In this document: piece after piece, positions 36,506 to 48,481 of the stretch
Layout of the letters: each line of letters starts with the position of its first letter
Numbering within the stretch: the first letter of the stretch is position 1
Notes under the pieces: generated by a model
Told to the model about the DNA's origin: nothing
The model's database searches: none
Seen by the model: only the letters and a program-made list of their open reading frames with translations
Made by a program: the position numbers and the translations under genes
Origin: Austropuccinia psidii
Taxonomy: Eukaryota; Basidiomycota; Pucciniomycetes; Pucciniales; Sphaerophragmiaceae
Assembly: GCA_023105745.1 (NCBI GenBank)
Contig: JALGQZ010000001.1
Span: 63,430,937 to 63,494,936 of the forward strand
Length of the DNA stretch: 64,000 nucleotides
Reading direction: 5' to 3'

Positions 36506-39500
36506 ATGGTGCAAAAAATGGGTCGCCCCAAAAAAATTTGCACTTGTCACGAGCTTGGCTGTCACAATCAATATTATGAAGATTTGAACAATATTGTTCA
36601 GCATGGAAGACCTATGTCTGACCCAGTGTGGAAGACACATCAATTGGAACTGTACAAACTCAGGAGACCCCAGCCTTTGGTTGATCAGATGGTTTTAGCC
36701 CAAAATATTGAAAATGTAAGTACTCTTTCCCTCATTCATTTCAATTATTCAACATTACTTCAATCTAATTTTCCACAATATTTTGGCACAGCCAACACAG
36801 AAAACCCATGAATGCTCTCAAATTGAACAGATATGTCGTCAGAATAATGAAAGAAATTTACTTTTTGATACCAAAAAATATGAAGACAAGACCTTTAAAT
36901 TTTTCAACTCTCATTCTCTTAAAGTTTTGGTTCAAGCTTCCAGCCTATACCTCAAGAATGGAATGTCCAGAAATAGTATCAAAGAATTTCTTCTATCAGA
37001 AAGGGAAAAGATAACTAGCCTTGGAGAGAAATTCAATTTTGATGGATTATCCATTGCTAAAGAAATTCCACTTTCAATTGAAACTATTTTGGTTCAGCTG
37101 GGCATATCCATGGACTTTAGAAAAGATTTGCTGTCCAGAATGCTTCAGTTTGTATGATCTGACTGCAATGGGGCACATCAACAAAAAGTGTACATCCAAA
37201 TTTATTCAACCTTTTCCTTCCTCCATTGTCAAATTAGGATCTCTTGCAAGAAAAGAATGTGTTTCTATTTTATTTAAAACTGATGACAAGAATTATACTT
37301 CACTTCAAAAACCAATCTGTACCTTTACATACCAGTCCTTGCAAAAATGGTTGGCCTCCCATATGTGGATTCCTGGCTTTGAAAAGCTATTAAATGCTCA
37401 CAATACCCATAACTCTCAAACAGACCCTAAAGTTATTTCTGATATTTGGAATAGCAAAATTTGGAACACATTCAAACCTTCCCCACGTAGTAAACAAGCA
37501 TTCATAAGTAGACCAGGTAATTTGATATTTAGCTTATATGTAGATGGGTTCAATCCATTCAGTAACAAAGGGACTGCAAAATCCATTTCAATTGGGTCAA
37601 TCCTTCTCACTTGTTTGAATCTTCCTCCAAGTGAACTTCACAAAGAGGAGAACATGTTTTTGTATGCAATAATTCCGGGTCCCAAAGAGCCATCTCTTGA
37701 TCAAATGAATTCAATCTTGGAGCCTCTTGTGATTGAGCTTCAAATGTTATGGAATGGTATTTGGTTTTCCAATACCCACAACTTTCCACAGGGTAGACTT
37801 ATTAGAGTGGCTTTATTACCTTTAATAGCAGATCTTCCTGCTCTATGTAAAGTGGCTGGATTTTCCTCTCATTCGGCCAATTGATTTTGCTCCTTTTGTA
37901 ATATTACAAGGGTTGATATCAATGAAATAGATATTTCAAAATTTGAAACAAGCACACATGAAAATCATATTTCCAAGGCAAATGAATGGCTCCAACTTCA
38001 AGCCAAAAAGGAACAAGATGAATTTGTAAAATCACATGGTGTCCGGTGGAGTATTCTAAATAAGCTAGATTACTGGAGACCAATTGACTTTTGTGGCATA
38101 GATATTATGCATTGTTTGATTTTAGGGGATATCAAAGACTATTGCATATCATTCCTCAAGGTGGGGTTGGCTGGTCACGAGTTAGAGCTTCAAAGGAAAA
38201 AGCAAAGTTTTTTGGCACCCTCAAATCCATCCAAATATCCTTTTTGTTTATTGGGGCGACCAAGAAAAAGGAAAAATGAAGATGACAATGATTCTGAAAA
38301 AACAAGTAGACCCAAGAAACAAAACCTTAGAAGAGCTAATCTTGCCCGCATTCAACCTCGTACATCCCAAAGGCACAAAGGCTCTAGTGAAGCCTCCAGG
38401 ACCAAAAGTGATCAAACTGCAAAAAGCAACAGAACTTCAAACTCCAGGTATTTCCTTAGATCCCAGACAGCCACTTCTACAGTACTCAACTTATTACCTT
38501 TTACACATGGTAGTGATTCATTGGTTCCTTCTGATTTATCTTCTGATGATAATCAGGATTTAAATCCAATGGGGGATGAAACTCCAAGATTAAAAAAAGA
38601 CGAATTAGAGGTACTTCAAAAAGTCATTGATCAAACAAAAGTCCCATCATGGTTTTCTCGTCTACCCAGAAAATTTGGTTTCAAAAACTTTCAGACACTC
38701 AAAGCAGCGGAGTGGCAAATCTTGATGACATTGTATTTACCATTGGCACTTGTACCACTATGGAGTTCACAAATACCTCACAGGGAGGAAAGGGTAAAAT
38801 GCCCAGGGAACTACCTCCATAAGGATCTTCTACTCAAATCACTAATTTCATTAGTTACATTAACAAACATGTTACTCAGGACAAGCATTCATGAAGAAGA
38901 CCTGGATAAGATTGAAAGTACTACAAAGATCTATTGTCAAACACTTCGTTTGGGTTGGTCAATGATAAACTTCAAACCTAATCTACACCTAACACAACAT
39001 TTACCAAAGGTTATCAAGGAGCTAGGGCCACTAAGAAGCTTAGCTGTGTGGGCATATGAAAGAATGAACCATATATTTGGGGACATACCATGGAATAATA
39101 AGCCATGTTGAGTTTGAATTATATATCTATATGTCAAAAAATCACCCTCACAATACTTACCCATATATAACCAATTGTAGCTGAGATCTCCCAAACAATA
39201 CTGAAAATATGGATATCTAAAGTACAATATCAATGGATTTCCAAATTGCCTAATCTTCAACAAAGAGTTGGTAGGAACAATCCCCTCATTTCTCTGCATC
39301 AATCAAAAAATATCAGTACCAGTCATACAATTCAATTGCATGATGATATTTTTGAACAGTGGAAACTACTAGTTTCAAGAGATTTAAGGGATGTTGTAAA
39401 CCTCTTTGAATGCAAAAAGTCAATAATTTTTGAAAAAAAAGGTATTGTAATGTAAAATCACATGTTGAAGACAGTATCATAGAGTATAGCATTAATAATG

Positions 39501-39880
39501 CGAAATCATTGGGCCATATTGATAATATTGTCACATTAGTTGGAGGTGATCCTGAAATATGGTGGCTAATAATCAAACCTTTCAAGAAGCTTGAAAATAA
39601 TGAAATAGAAAAAGACCCTTTCCATCTTTTTCCAGATCTCAATTGTTCTATTCTATTGGACCAGACAGAGGATGCCATAATCATCAACTCTCAATCAGTT
39701 TTGGGTCATGCTGCAAGCCGCAAGAATCCTCCTGGAAGCTTTGGAATTTATCAGGCTACACTCTGCTTGGTATCTCTACATTCATCAGTAAGTGATTCAG
39801 TGGACTGCCACTCATTATCTCATATATTTGAACAGTTTCTTACCATTTCCTTTCAAACCTTGCCAGCAATGGATAGGTGA
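36506..39880 (+). pseudogene. Tnp2-family CACTA (EnSpm) transposase, broken
   Basis: Tnp2 transposases excise and insert CACTA elements. From ATG at 36506 the protein shows a Cys motif (KKICTCHELGC), an intron at about 36717-36793, a second zinc-type motif (CCPECFSLYDL), then the family core: SLYVDGFNPFSNKGTAKS (first Asp), LTCLNLPPSELHKEENMFLYAIIPGP, RVALLPLIADLPALCKVAGF (second Asp), FCSFC, DIMHCLILGDI, and HLPKVIKELGPLRSLAVWAYERMNHIFG (candidate Glu). A basic, Ser-rich insert lies at about 38270-38560. A further exon starts near 39181 (EISQTILKIW). Lesions: a one-base frame change near 37110-37135, TGA at 37882-37884 inside HSAN*FCSFC, and a frame change in an A-run near 39432-39440. Length about 1,070 codons is ordinary for the family. 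It lies just right of the array and is followed by a family A gene. Confidence 0.8.
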
Positions 39881-40341
39881 TTGAAGCACCGCACCCCTTT
39901 CAGCCTTAGGTTTCCTTATCAATGCTCACTAAAGATTTCTTTGGAGGAAAAACAATACTTTTTCCTTTGTTGATATTGTTATATGCTATTAAATGAAGTT
40001 TTTTTTAGAAAAATTCACTCCAATCCCTTTTAAAAGAGATTTAAATTGTCAATCTACCATATTTAAGCCTCCCAAACATCTTTCAAGACATAATTTGGCT
40101 TTTTGGTGCTGGATAGAACAGGTTTGAACAAATTTTTATATAAACTATCTCTTCTCCACCAAAAATGTCTGTATTTCCACTTCACCAAACTGCCTTAAGC
40201 TTTCCTGAGCTCTCTCATCCACCAAATTCATTCTCATATGTTGAATCCTTACTCCAACTCTGTTTAACATCCTCAAACTTTCTTTGATATAATTACCTCA
40301 TTTTCCTCAATTTAACTCCACTTCTTTAATTTGATATTACA
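39881..40341. promoter_or_regulatory. Spacer before family A gene 1
   Basis: No coding frame. A pyrimidine-rich stretch (about 40220-40335, with repeated ctccaac / cctcaat motifs) precedes the ATG at 40342, as is common for fungal 5' leaders. tatataaac at about 40137-40145 is a possible TATA box. Confidence 0.35.
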
Positions 40342-41971
40342 ATGTCTTCCAATGCAATGGGTGGCTCCCCCTCCGCATTCCACAGAGAAAATTCTGGATC
40401 CTCATCACAAAACCCACCAACAGAGGGTGACTCAATAATTAACTCAGATGAAGAAAACCATGAAAGCATCCATACTGACTCTACTGGACAGAAATCCATC
40501 TTTCTGCAAGATTTGGAAAGACTTGGAATAGAGGATGCCGTTGCACAGAATGCCAGTCAGGAGGGACAAGAGGAAATAACATCCGGTGGTGAGTATCTTT
40601 CCTAAAGCTGATTGAAAATTACTAAATGATTTGGTTTTCAGTTGTTGGAGTAGAATTCCGGATTCAACAAGAAGAGGACCAACAACGGGCTAAAAATAAT
40701 AAGAGAATTTTGCAAGGGAGAAATCACCGCATTACAAGATTGGTAACAAAGAACAATCTTCCAAGTCAGGCATCCACCAAATCAGTCCACTTGCGAGAAT
40801 TTATTTACTTCTTAATGGGTATGCCACCTTCTGTAGATCACTTCCCACCAAATCCTACCAATGATGAAGAGGAACTTCATATTCATTGGGTCAAAAATCG
40901 AGCTAAACACATCAAGACCCATTTGGAAACCTTTGAATATGGACTGAGAGATCATCCAATTAGTGAGCGCAAAATTCTGGTCAAACAAGAAATCACCTCT
41001 ATATCTCAACGATTGCAGCCACCTGAATTTAAACCAAGTCGTGATGTTCTCAATAACAAGATCAAGGTCTCAATAGTTGAAAAGCATGCTTGTGAAAAGG
41101 AATGCCAGCTAGTAGGCCTCAAGAGAACTACCTTCCAATGGGGAACCTCATTCAATAACTCCACTTGGAATGCAGCCATAGGTGAAATTATCTCCAAACA
41201 TTTTTTCAATTGGAGCCAGACTCAACCCAGCTTAAATATCAACAATCCTGATCAACTAAACCTATTAATTGAACGTTGGGTCAATGGAAGGGGTAAAGAA
41301 ATGAAAAAGCTTTCAAAACTTGGCAAGGCTGCAGAGGAGGTTAAATTTCAAAAAGCTAAGAAATCCAAAAACACTAGAGGGAGGCAGAATGTACGTGCTT
41401 ATTCTTTTGTTAGACATACACCAAACTCTAATATTACTTTCATCCTTAGGTTACAGCTGCCCGTTTCAAAATAGCACGTCAATTATTCCCTCAAAACAAT
41501 GATTTCTCTGCAATATATACTGATATAAAAGCAACTTCAGATGTAGAGGATAATTCTGACTTGGGGAAAGCACCAAAAAGACTTGTTGGAGTTTGGCGTA
41601 GTGAAGCTTTGACCTTGTGTAAAAGGCAATTGGATCTAGCAATGACCCTTGGTGCCAAAACCCAGCTTGAAAAGAATAGAGTTCAATGTATGCTTCATAG
41701 GGATGGAGAGAAATTAGACTATAATTCTGATTTAACTAATGTCCCACATTGCTTACCTTTAGATTGTTATTCCACAATATACTTAAACACAATTTCAGAA
41801 GTTGAAAGAAACCACTTACTGGTAAAAGAACCGATTGGACTCCAAAATATTTTATTAGAGATTGAGGCCAAGACAAAAAGGGGACATCACATCATACAGA
41901 GGCCAGGAAGATCTTCTCTCAGTGGAATTGAAGCTGGTTCAAGTAGTCATAATTGTATGAATCCTGAATAA
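40342..41971 (+). CDS. CACTA-locus family A protein, copy 1
   Basis: Three exons, 40342-40588, 40642-41390 and 41450-41971, keep frame across GTGAGT..TTTCAG and GTACGT..CTTAG introns and give 505 residues with no stop. N-terminal 80 residues are Ser/Asn/Glu-rich. The middle holds WNAAIGEIISKHFFNW and a Lys-rich stretch (KKLSKLGKAAEEVKF..KAKKSKNTRGR). The C-terminal exon reads LVGVWRSEALTLCKRQLDLA and NVPHCLPLDCYSTIYLNTIS. No known domain recognised. The gene at 45143-46111 is a shorter relative. Direction and spacing put it in the transposase's transcription unit set, so a role as DNA-binding or accessory transposition protein is possible but unproved. It is one of the few uninterrupted genes in the window. 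Confidence 0.7.
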
Positions 41972-42641
41972 TGGCTAGTCCCTTTTTGTATCCAAGCTTA
42001 GAGTTTTGTAATAGATGTATTTGGAAATATAATTATAGATAAATTATTTTAACCATTCACCAATTGAGTGAACTAATAATGAATTCAAAAGATGCCTTTC
42101 AAAATAATTACTGGCAGTCATAAAATGAGTATCTTTGTAGTGTATTTGAGAGCTGAAGTGTCCTATATGTTTGCCAAGCTTAGAGTTTAGTAATAAATGT
42201 AATTCAAAAGAAAACATGATTTAAAATATTTTAAAAAGTCACCAATTGTAAGAATTTACAATTTAGCCACAATGTGGGTTTTCACAATTATGACCATCAG
42301 TCAAAAATTTGTTATTTATTTAATGTTTTCAAAGCTGAACTGTGCTATAGGTTCTCAACATTATTTAATATATAAGCCTCTTATATATGCCTGCTTTGGT
42401 TTTCATTTGTCCCCAAGCTATTATATATTGAGAAATGCTCAAACAAAAATATTGACATTTATCCAAAGTTATCATTGTATATGCCTTCCCAAAATCCTAC
42501 ATTCCATAATAGTACAATCTGTCTTGAACACTATAAAGAATGCCCACCTTCTATTTTTTTCAATTTCATTTCAAAAATAAATTTAAAAACTTATTTATAA
42601 TAATTAACCCTCAGTCAATTTCAAATAATCACTGCTCCAAA
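41972..42641. other. Intergenic, two degenerate array palindromes
   Basis: Gene-free. Contains aattactggcagtcataa (42105) and aattatgaccatcagtcaaa (42286), each close to the first palindrome of the 34-36 kb array. Open frame 42272-42580 has no coding character. Confidence 0.5.
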
Positions 42642-44720
42642 ATGGATCCATTACTTGAAATAGAGCCAAAGCAAGTTGAAAATCAGAATTCATATCCAAA
42701 ATCTCCAAATTTCTTCCTTCTCTCAAGCTTGCTACCTGCGAGACTCACTTTCCTGAATATGCAAGAAAAAAAATTCAAGAGGTCTCCAAAATACTTGAAG
42801 ATGATCTGTATCGTATGTTTTTCCAGCTTTCCCCCATATGGAGCCATTTTTGATTGGAATTAAAATCATAATTTAGGTGTACAGCTAGGTGGATCATTAC
42901 CCCCTGAAGCCAAGGTTGTTATTTCAGCATCCTCCCAAACATCAATAAAGAGGTATTTCATATCTCCTTCTAGTATGAGTAATAAAAAGGCCAAAATTTA
43001 TCAAAGTGTAAAGGAAAAGAATCAAGAAGTATGTTTAAATATTTTATTTAGGCTTTACTCAAAGATTAAACTATATTCCCTGAATCATTTCTTTCTTAGA
43101 AATTGGAATGCAATTATGATACTGAGAAATCACACCCACAAAACCAGTCAGATTCTCAAAATATAGAACCAGGACTATTCCAACCTCAAAATGATTTTGA
43201 AAAAGCCCTATCCACGTCAAATTCCAGCCCTGAATTTAATAGTATTTCTCAAAATTATCAATCAAATATACAAAGTTTTCCAGCTTCCACCATGAGAAAA
43301 AAAGCAAAATCAAAAATAGAGGAGCCCTTGATACAACCTACATCTACCAAACACTCAAAAGAAAAACCTAACTCCAATTTCATACTTCTAGATAACAACC
43401 CATCAACCTCAAAAGTAAAGCAAACCAGTAATGAAGAGCCTTCAGCATCTCAAAAGAAGAAAACGCTTCCTCAATCCGGATTATTCAATCCCATTCACTC
43501 AGATCACTTTGAAGAAAAAATCAGCCATTATCAGCCACTTTCTGTATCCTCATGGAAGAAATGCCAGGTTAATGTTAAAAATCTAGTAAGAGAACGATTC
43601 CAGGAAATTCCCCAAAGGCCATTTTCTACCAAACTACCCAAAGGAATACACTTTCAAAGTCTTGGATCTCTTAGCATTACCAAATGGCTAGTGGATTTGG
43701 ATAAATCTGGTAAATACAAAAGACATTCATTCATGTTTCATCCAGAAAATTGATATTTACTTGCTTTTTTCAGGATTAGATATCTTTTCACCAAAGAAAT
43801 ATGATCCTTTCAATGATCCTGATGCTTGGAATGTCCCTATCTTTACTTTGGATTCTAAAATCTCAATTCAAAAAATTCCCAAATCACATCAACCACTCTT
43901 TCAATTGGCACAATCCCTCTTTGTCCCTAATATTCAAAAGAAACAGTTCTGGGCCAATCTAATACTGGAGTCAATATCGGTTTCTGCACAAGATCTCATA
44001 CAACCTGAAAAGTTTGAAATCACGAAATCAACAGAAGATGATCCCTTGTTAGTTCAAAGACTCAGCCTGGAATTTCTAGTGTCCTGCCTCAGCACAAGAC
44101 CATCCCATTCAGCTCAAATTGAAAATACCCTTGATGAAAAGGAGGAAAACCAGCCAATTCATTATGGAATGAATAGCTTAATATCTTTCAATGATTCCAT
44201 TTTACATCTTATGATCTCATATGTCCTGATACTAGCACATTCAAAAGTTCTTCCAGTCAATATTCCTGATGGATTTGTGCTCACTCATAAAAGTTCCAAA
44301 GAACACCTTAAGACCTTATCAGAGCTCCAATCAAAAATAGGCTTATTTAAGCCCTGCTATCATATTTTAGCTTCATTTCTTGCTTCTGGGGTAAGAGGCT
44401 TAATGGTTTGCTCAAGAGATTGGAGAAAAAGCTCAGCTAAGGGAGCATTGCAGATGATTGAAGTTACTGATAGTGTTATTGCTAAGGAAAGGCCTTATGA
44501 GCCTATTTGGAAGAGAACAAATGCATATATTTTGGATATTTTTAACAAGGCATTTTTCTCAAAAACCCATGAATTTGTTCCCACTGCTCCAAAAAAATTG
44601 GAAGTGGCAAAATGTTTAGTATTGGACTTCAGTGAGGCATGGCTTGAAAAAAATACCATAGAAGGACAACCTGTACTAGATCTCCCTGATTACGCCAATA
44701 TAAACACCTTATTAATTTGA
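42642..44720 (+). CDS. CACTA-locus family B protein, copy 2
   Basis: Proposed exons: from ATG 42642 (MDPLLEIEPKQVENQNSYP), a frame change near 42710 into THFPEYARKKIQEVSKILEDDLYRMFFQLSPIW, an exon at about 42881-43029 (GGSLPPEAKVVISASSQTS), 43100-43709 (Ser/Pro/Lys-rich, ending TKWLVDLDKSG) and 43774-44720 (LDIFSPKKYDPFNDPDAWNV to the stop). The last two exons are clean and join in phase across a GTAAAT..TTTCAG intron; the 5' part is uncertain and may be damaged. The last exon, about 315 residues, is the part conserved with the minus-strand copy at 30979-33865. Mostly helical, no known domain. Function unknown; it sits in line with Tnp2 and family A genes. Confidence 0.6.
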
Positions 44721-45142
44721 TCAGTTTTTTCTGTAATTTAATTTTATTCTTTCAAAACAGGGTGATTTTTATTCAATTCATGTTTGAGTTTGCTAATATT
44801 ACTTTGCTTCACCTGATACCTCATTGCTAACTTTCCCAAATAAGCTCCTTTTACACAAGATGGCTTTTTTCAGGCTCATTCAAACTGTAAGAAATAACTA
44901 CCGGGCTCCAGAATCCTATCATTTATGATAAATAGGTGCCTTTCTCTTGATTCTTCCACCTATACCCAGAAATCTGACTTTAATTAACCTGTTTTACTAT
45001 GCCTAAAGCTTCACATTACTTTTTTGAGACCTCTATACCCCAATCAAACAGGACGATCAACAAGATATTACATCCCATCATCCCACTACCTACCAGTGCA
45101 ATATCAAGATCTATACATCAATTATGCTGGTTGATCATGTAA
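44721..45142. other. Intergenic spacer
   Basis: About 420 bp without a coding frame; no array palindromes seen. Confidence 0.3.
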
Positions 45143-46111
45143 ATCAACTATTTCCAATCTTCATCTGATATAAATAGTTGGAAATCTCTTCCATCAGAAG
45201 AAAGTCTCAAAACTGTTGAGAAATTACCCTTTTCTTGCACTGATAATCCAATTACAAATCCCCATAATCACAGCTCAGGAGAGGATAGACCATCTATACA
45301 CCCCAGAATATTAATTTCACCAATGTACAAAACTATTTTTCTAGAGGATCTCTTCAAATCAGGTTTCCCAATGTCAACCTTTGCTTGGAATCAATGTTGG
45401 GAATCAAAATGGAATCAAATATTTGCAAAATTTGCTCTCAAGCACTGGAACTATCTACACGAACAAGGAGAATTGAAAATATTCCTGATAAATCCAAAGG
45501 ATAATACACATAATAATAAGTCTTTAATACTAATGTGCTGGTTCAGAGGGAAACAAGAGGATCTTAAGAAAGATAAATTGGTTCCTGAAGCACTTTCAAA
45601 AAAAGTCAGTCAGAAGCAGAAATCAAGGTGGCCTCAAAAAGTATGTTTTCATTTTATTTGTGATTGATTTTTACACCAATTGATGTTATTTAATATTCAG
45701 TTATCATAAAATCGCTCAGAGACATTGCTATCATTGAACGTTAATCAAGATGAAGCTTCCATATTTGATGAGCCACGATGCTGCTCTGATACTGAAGATG
45801 AAAATGGATCATTAATAAAACTAAAGTCCCCTTGGAGGTCAGCTTTATTCTCAAAGCTAGCAAGTCAATTAGATTATCTATTAATTCAAAAGCAAATTCA
45901 AAAAAGTAAATTCAATAGGGTTCCAAATGTCTTGGAAAGCAGAAGAGTACAAAGTGGTATTTTTGAGAAAGAAGCCAAAGTTCCAATTGGACTTCCAGAA
46001 AATCTTTATTCAAATGATTATATTTCCAAGCTTACTAATGATGAGAAGCTAATGTTACAAGCAAATCCATGTATATATATTCATCGTTTACTTCAACTAT
46101 CTGAAACCTAA
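45143..46111 (+). CDS. CACTA-locus family A protein, copy 2 (short)
   Basis: Open from after a stop at 45140; first ATG at 45323. The first exon ends at a GTATGT donor (45642), and AG at 45720-45721 restores frame into TLLSLNVNQDEASIFDEP to the stop at 46111. It aligns with copy 1: STFAWNQCWESKWNQIFAKFALKHW with TTFQWGTSFNNSTWNAAIGEIISKHFFNW, LILMCWFRGKQEDLKK with LLIERWVNGRGKEMKK, and SPWRSALFSKLASQLDYLLIQKQI with GVWRSEALTLCKRQLDLAMTL. The N-terminal third of copy 1 is not recognisable upstream, so it may be truncated or have an unseen first exon. Its stop lies 9 bp from the stop of the convergent SNF2 gene. Confidence 0.55.
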
Positions 46112-46120
46112 AAAAATAAT

Positions 46121-48481
46121 TCATGATTTTTCTATTGTTTCCACAATCAATTTTTCCAATTCATGATCCACAGTACCTAAATGTCCAATGCTCAACCTGA
46201 AATGAAATAAAGAATTTTTAGCTACTAAAAAAGATAAATATTGGTTGAGTATAAACTATCTTACATCTGAAGCTGCTGTTTCTTCCTTCTAACTTGCTGA
46301 ATATTCACCTCAATACTACCAACAGTTATATAGTGAAATACATGAACTTCTTTCTTTTGACCTAGCTGATAAAGCCTATCAACTGCCTGCTCATCAGTTG
46401 AAGGGTTCCAACCTGGTTCCTAATTTAAGTAAGTGGAATAATATTAGATTAAGCTTCAAGTGTATGTAAATACTGTCTTACCATTATATAGACATTTTGA
46501 GCACATCTTAGATCAATGCCAACACCACCTGTGCCTTTTGTTGTAAGAAGAACTTGAGAATTTGTATTTTTTCTAAATTCTTCAAGGATTTGTATCCTTT
46601 GATCATTTTTGAGCATTCCATGCATCATCAAATTGGATATTCCACTTTCATCCAGTGCAATTTCAGTACTTTTTACAATATTTGATCAATAAAATCATTC
46701 AAATGACAGGTAGTAGAAGGATTTGAGCTCACATATCAAGAAACCTTTTGTATTCTGAAAAAACAAATGCTTTGGGATATCTTAAGCCTGGCTCCTTCTG
46801 AAAAAACTCCTTGAGATGGCTAACAAGATTCACCACTTTGGATCCTTCTTTCCAGGTATATTTCCTTCCCCCTTCTTCCCTTTCTATTAGTGCTGGATGA
46901 TTGCAAAGCTGCCTCAAATCTGATAATCGGGAGAAAAATCCTGATGAATCCCATTGAACTGCTTTGGACCTCTGTTTTCCATACAATGCACTAAACTCTT
47001 CATGCTTTTTGAAATAAAGTGTTTTCCATGGCTCAAAGATCTCAATTCCAAATCCATGTTGCACTTTCTTGGGAAGATCCAGTAGGTTGGCTTTCAATCT
47101 TCTCAAGGTGAGTGTTTGTATTATAAGCTGTAATGATTGGATTGCCATTTTATTCCCAGATGATATTTGTTTGATTATGCAATTTTCCCATAAAGGCTTG
47201 AGATTCCATGGTTCTACTTGTAAGAACCTCAACAGACTATGAAGATCCCAAAGATTGTTTTGTAATGGTGTTCCTGTGAGGCATAACTTTCTTTCAGATT
47301 TCAAATTCAATATTGTGAATGATCTATGAGTAGATTGTTCCTTCATGTAGCTAATTGATGTAAAAATTTCAGTACTTTTTTATTTAAGAATCCCACAGAG
47401 AAGCTTACTGTGCTTCATCCAACACTATTCTGAACCAATTCACCAACAGAGGATTTATTCTCATCCCATGAAGATCATCAACATTATAGCCAGCAATAAC
47501 ATCATATGTGGTGATGATAATTGCATTCTGCTTCAAATTTTGGAATGAAATGAAATTACGATTGGAACCATGGAATATTGAATATGGTAAACTACCATCA
47601 TGAAAATGTAGCCTTATTTTATTCTCCCAGTTATGCAAAGTAGAAAGTGGTACAATGATCAAAGTAACTGGGACATGGTCCTTAGATATTTTTGAGTACT
47701 TGATTGCTTCATGTTGTGTTTTTTTAATCAAGCATAAAGTTGTCAACAATTTTCCAAGTCCCATATCATCAGCCAATATTCCACCCCTACTTTTGCACAT
47801 AATATCTTGTGGTATCAGCCCATTTTCAACAGCATTAGAAAAAACGTTTTTAATCCATAAGCTATCTGGATGTTTCCATAAATTTTCACAAATTTTTTCC
47901 ATATTATTTTCAATATTTAAAAGAAAGGAAATACCCTGGATTTGGTGCAATGAAAGATTGGTTTTACAATTAGGTATTGAATTAACAGAACTAGTTAAAC
48001 TTGTATTGTTGGAAGCTTTATAAAGATCACAATCTTGAGGAATATCAATAAATAAAGGTGAGCTATAGTTTCCAATATGCCTCAGAGCCATGTTTGCATT
48101 CTTGAAAGCCTCTCTTGTTTGGAAAATATTCCCTTTATCCACAAAAACACATCCATGTAATAGGATATTTTTATCTTTATTCTTGAAATTTATGAAAGAA
48201 TTTATAAAAAGCACTTTATTATTGTTTTTGTATTTTTTATATGTTTCAGGATTCAAGCCTTCAGCCACTCCTCCAAAAATATCAAGCAGTGGACCCAGAT
48301 GGAAACTCTGGAAAGAATTAAGGCTCCCAAGATGACTTAAGTCAGATTCTAATAGTATATGAATAGAATTAAATACTCTTCTGAATATTACTGAGCTCAG
48401 AGAGGTTGGAAAGGATTGTTCAATATTGATTTTTTTTTCAATTCGAATAATAAAAAACCCAAGACAAAATATTGAAATCAT
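46121..48481 (-). CDS. RAD5/HLTF-type SNF2 helicase, no RING
   Basis: Five exons (48481-47409, 47350-46733, 46668-46482, 46419-46265, 46196-46121) join in phase to give 702 residues with no stop. SNF2 motors use ATP to move DNA past nucleosomes or other proteins. Motifs: I ADDMGLGKLLTTL (about residue 239), Ia TLIIVPLSTLHNW, II DEAH (split by intron 1), III KLCLTGTPLQNNLWDL, RQLCNHPAL, IV KAFVFSEYKRFLD, V VLLTTKGTGGVGIDLRCAQNVYIM, VI DEQAVDRLYQLGQKKEV. RAD5/HLTF proteins carry a RING finger between the lobes; here about 20 residues link CNHPAL to SKVVNLVSHLK and no Cys cluster is present. The Thr after Walker A Lys is Leu (GKLL for GKTL), which may weaken ATP use. Ends 9 bp from the convergent family A gene, so it is probably carried in the CACTA locus. 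Confidence 0.8.

Noticed and set aside
29095..39880. KDZ transposase partner for the Tet/JBP-like gene
   Set aside because: The transposase present has Tnp2/CACTA motifs, not KDZ; no KDZ text was seen in the window.
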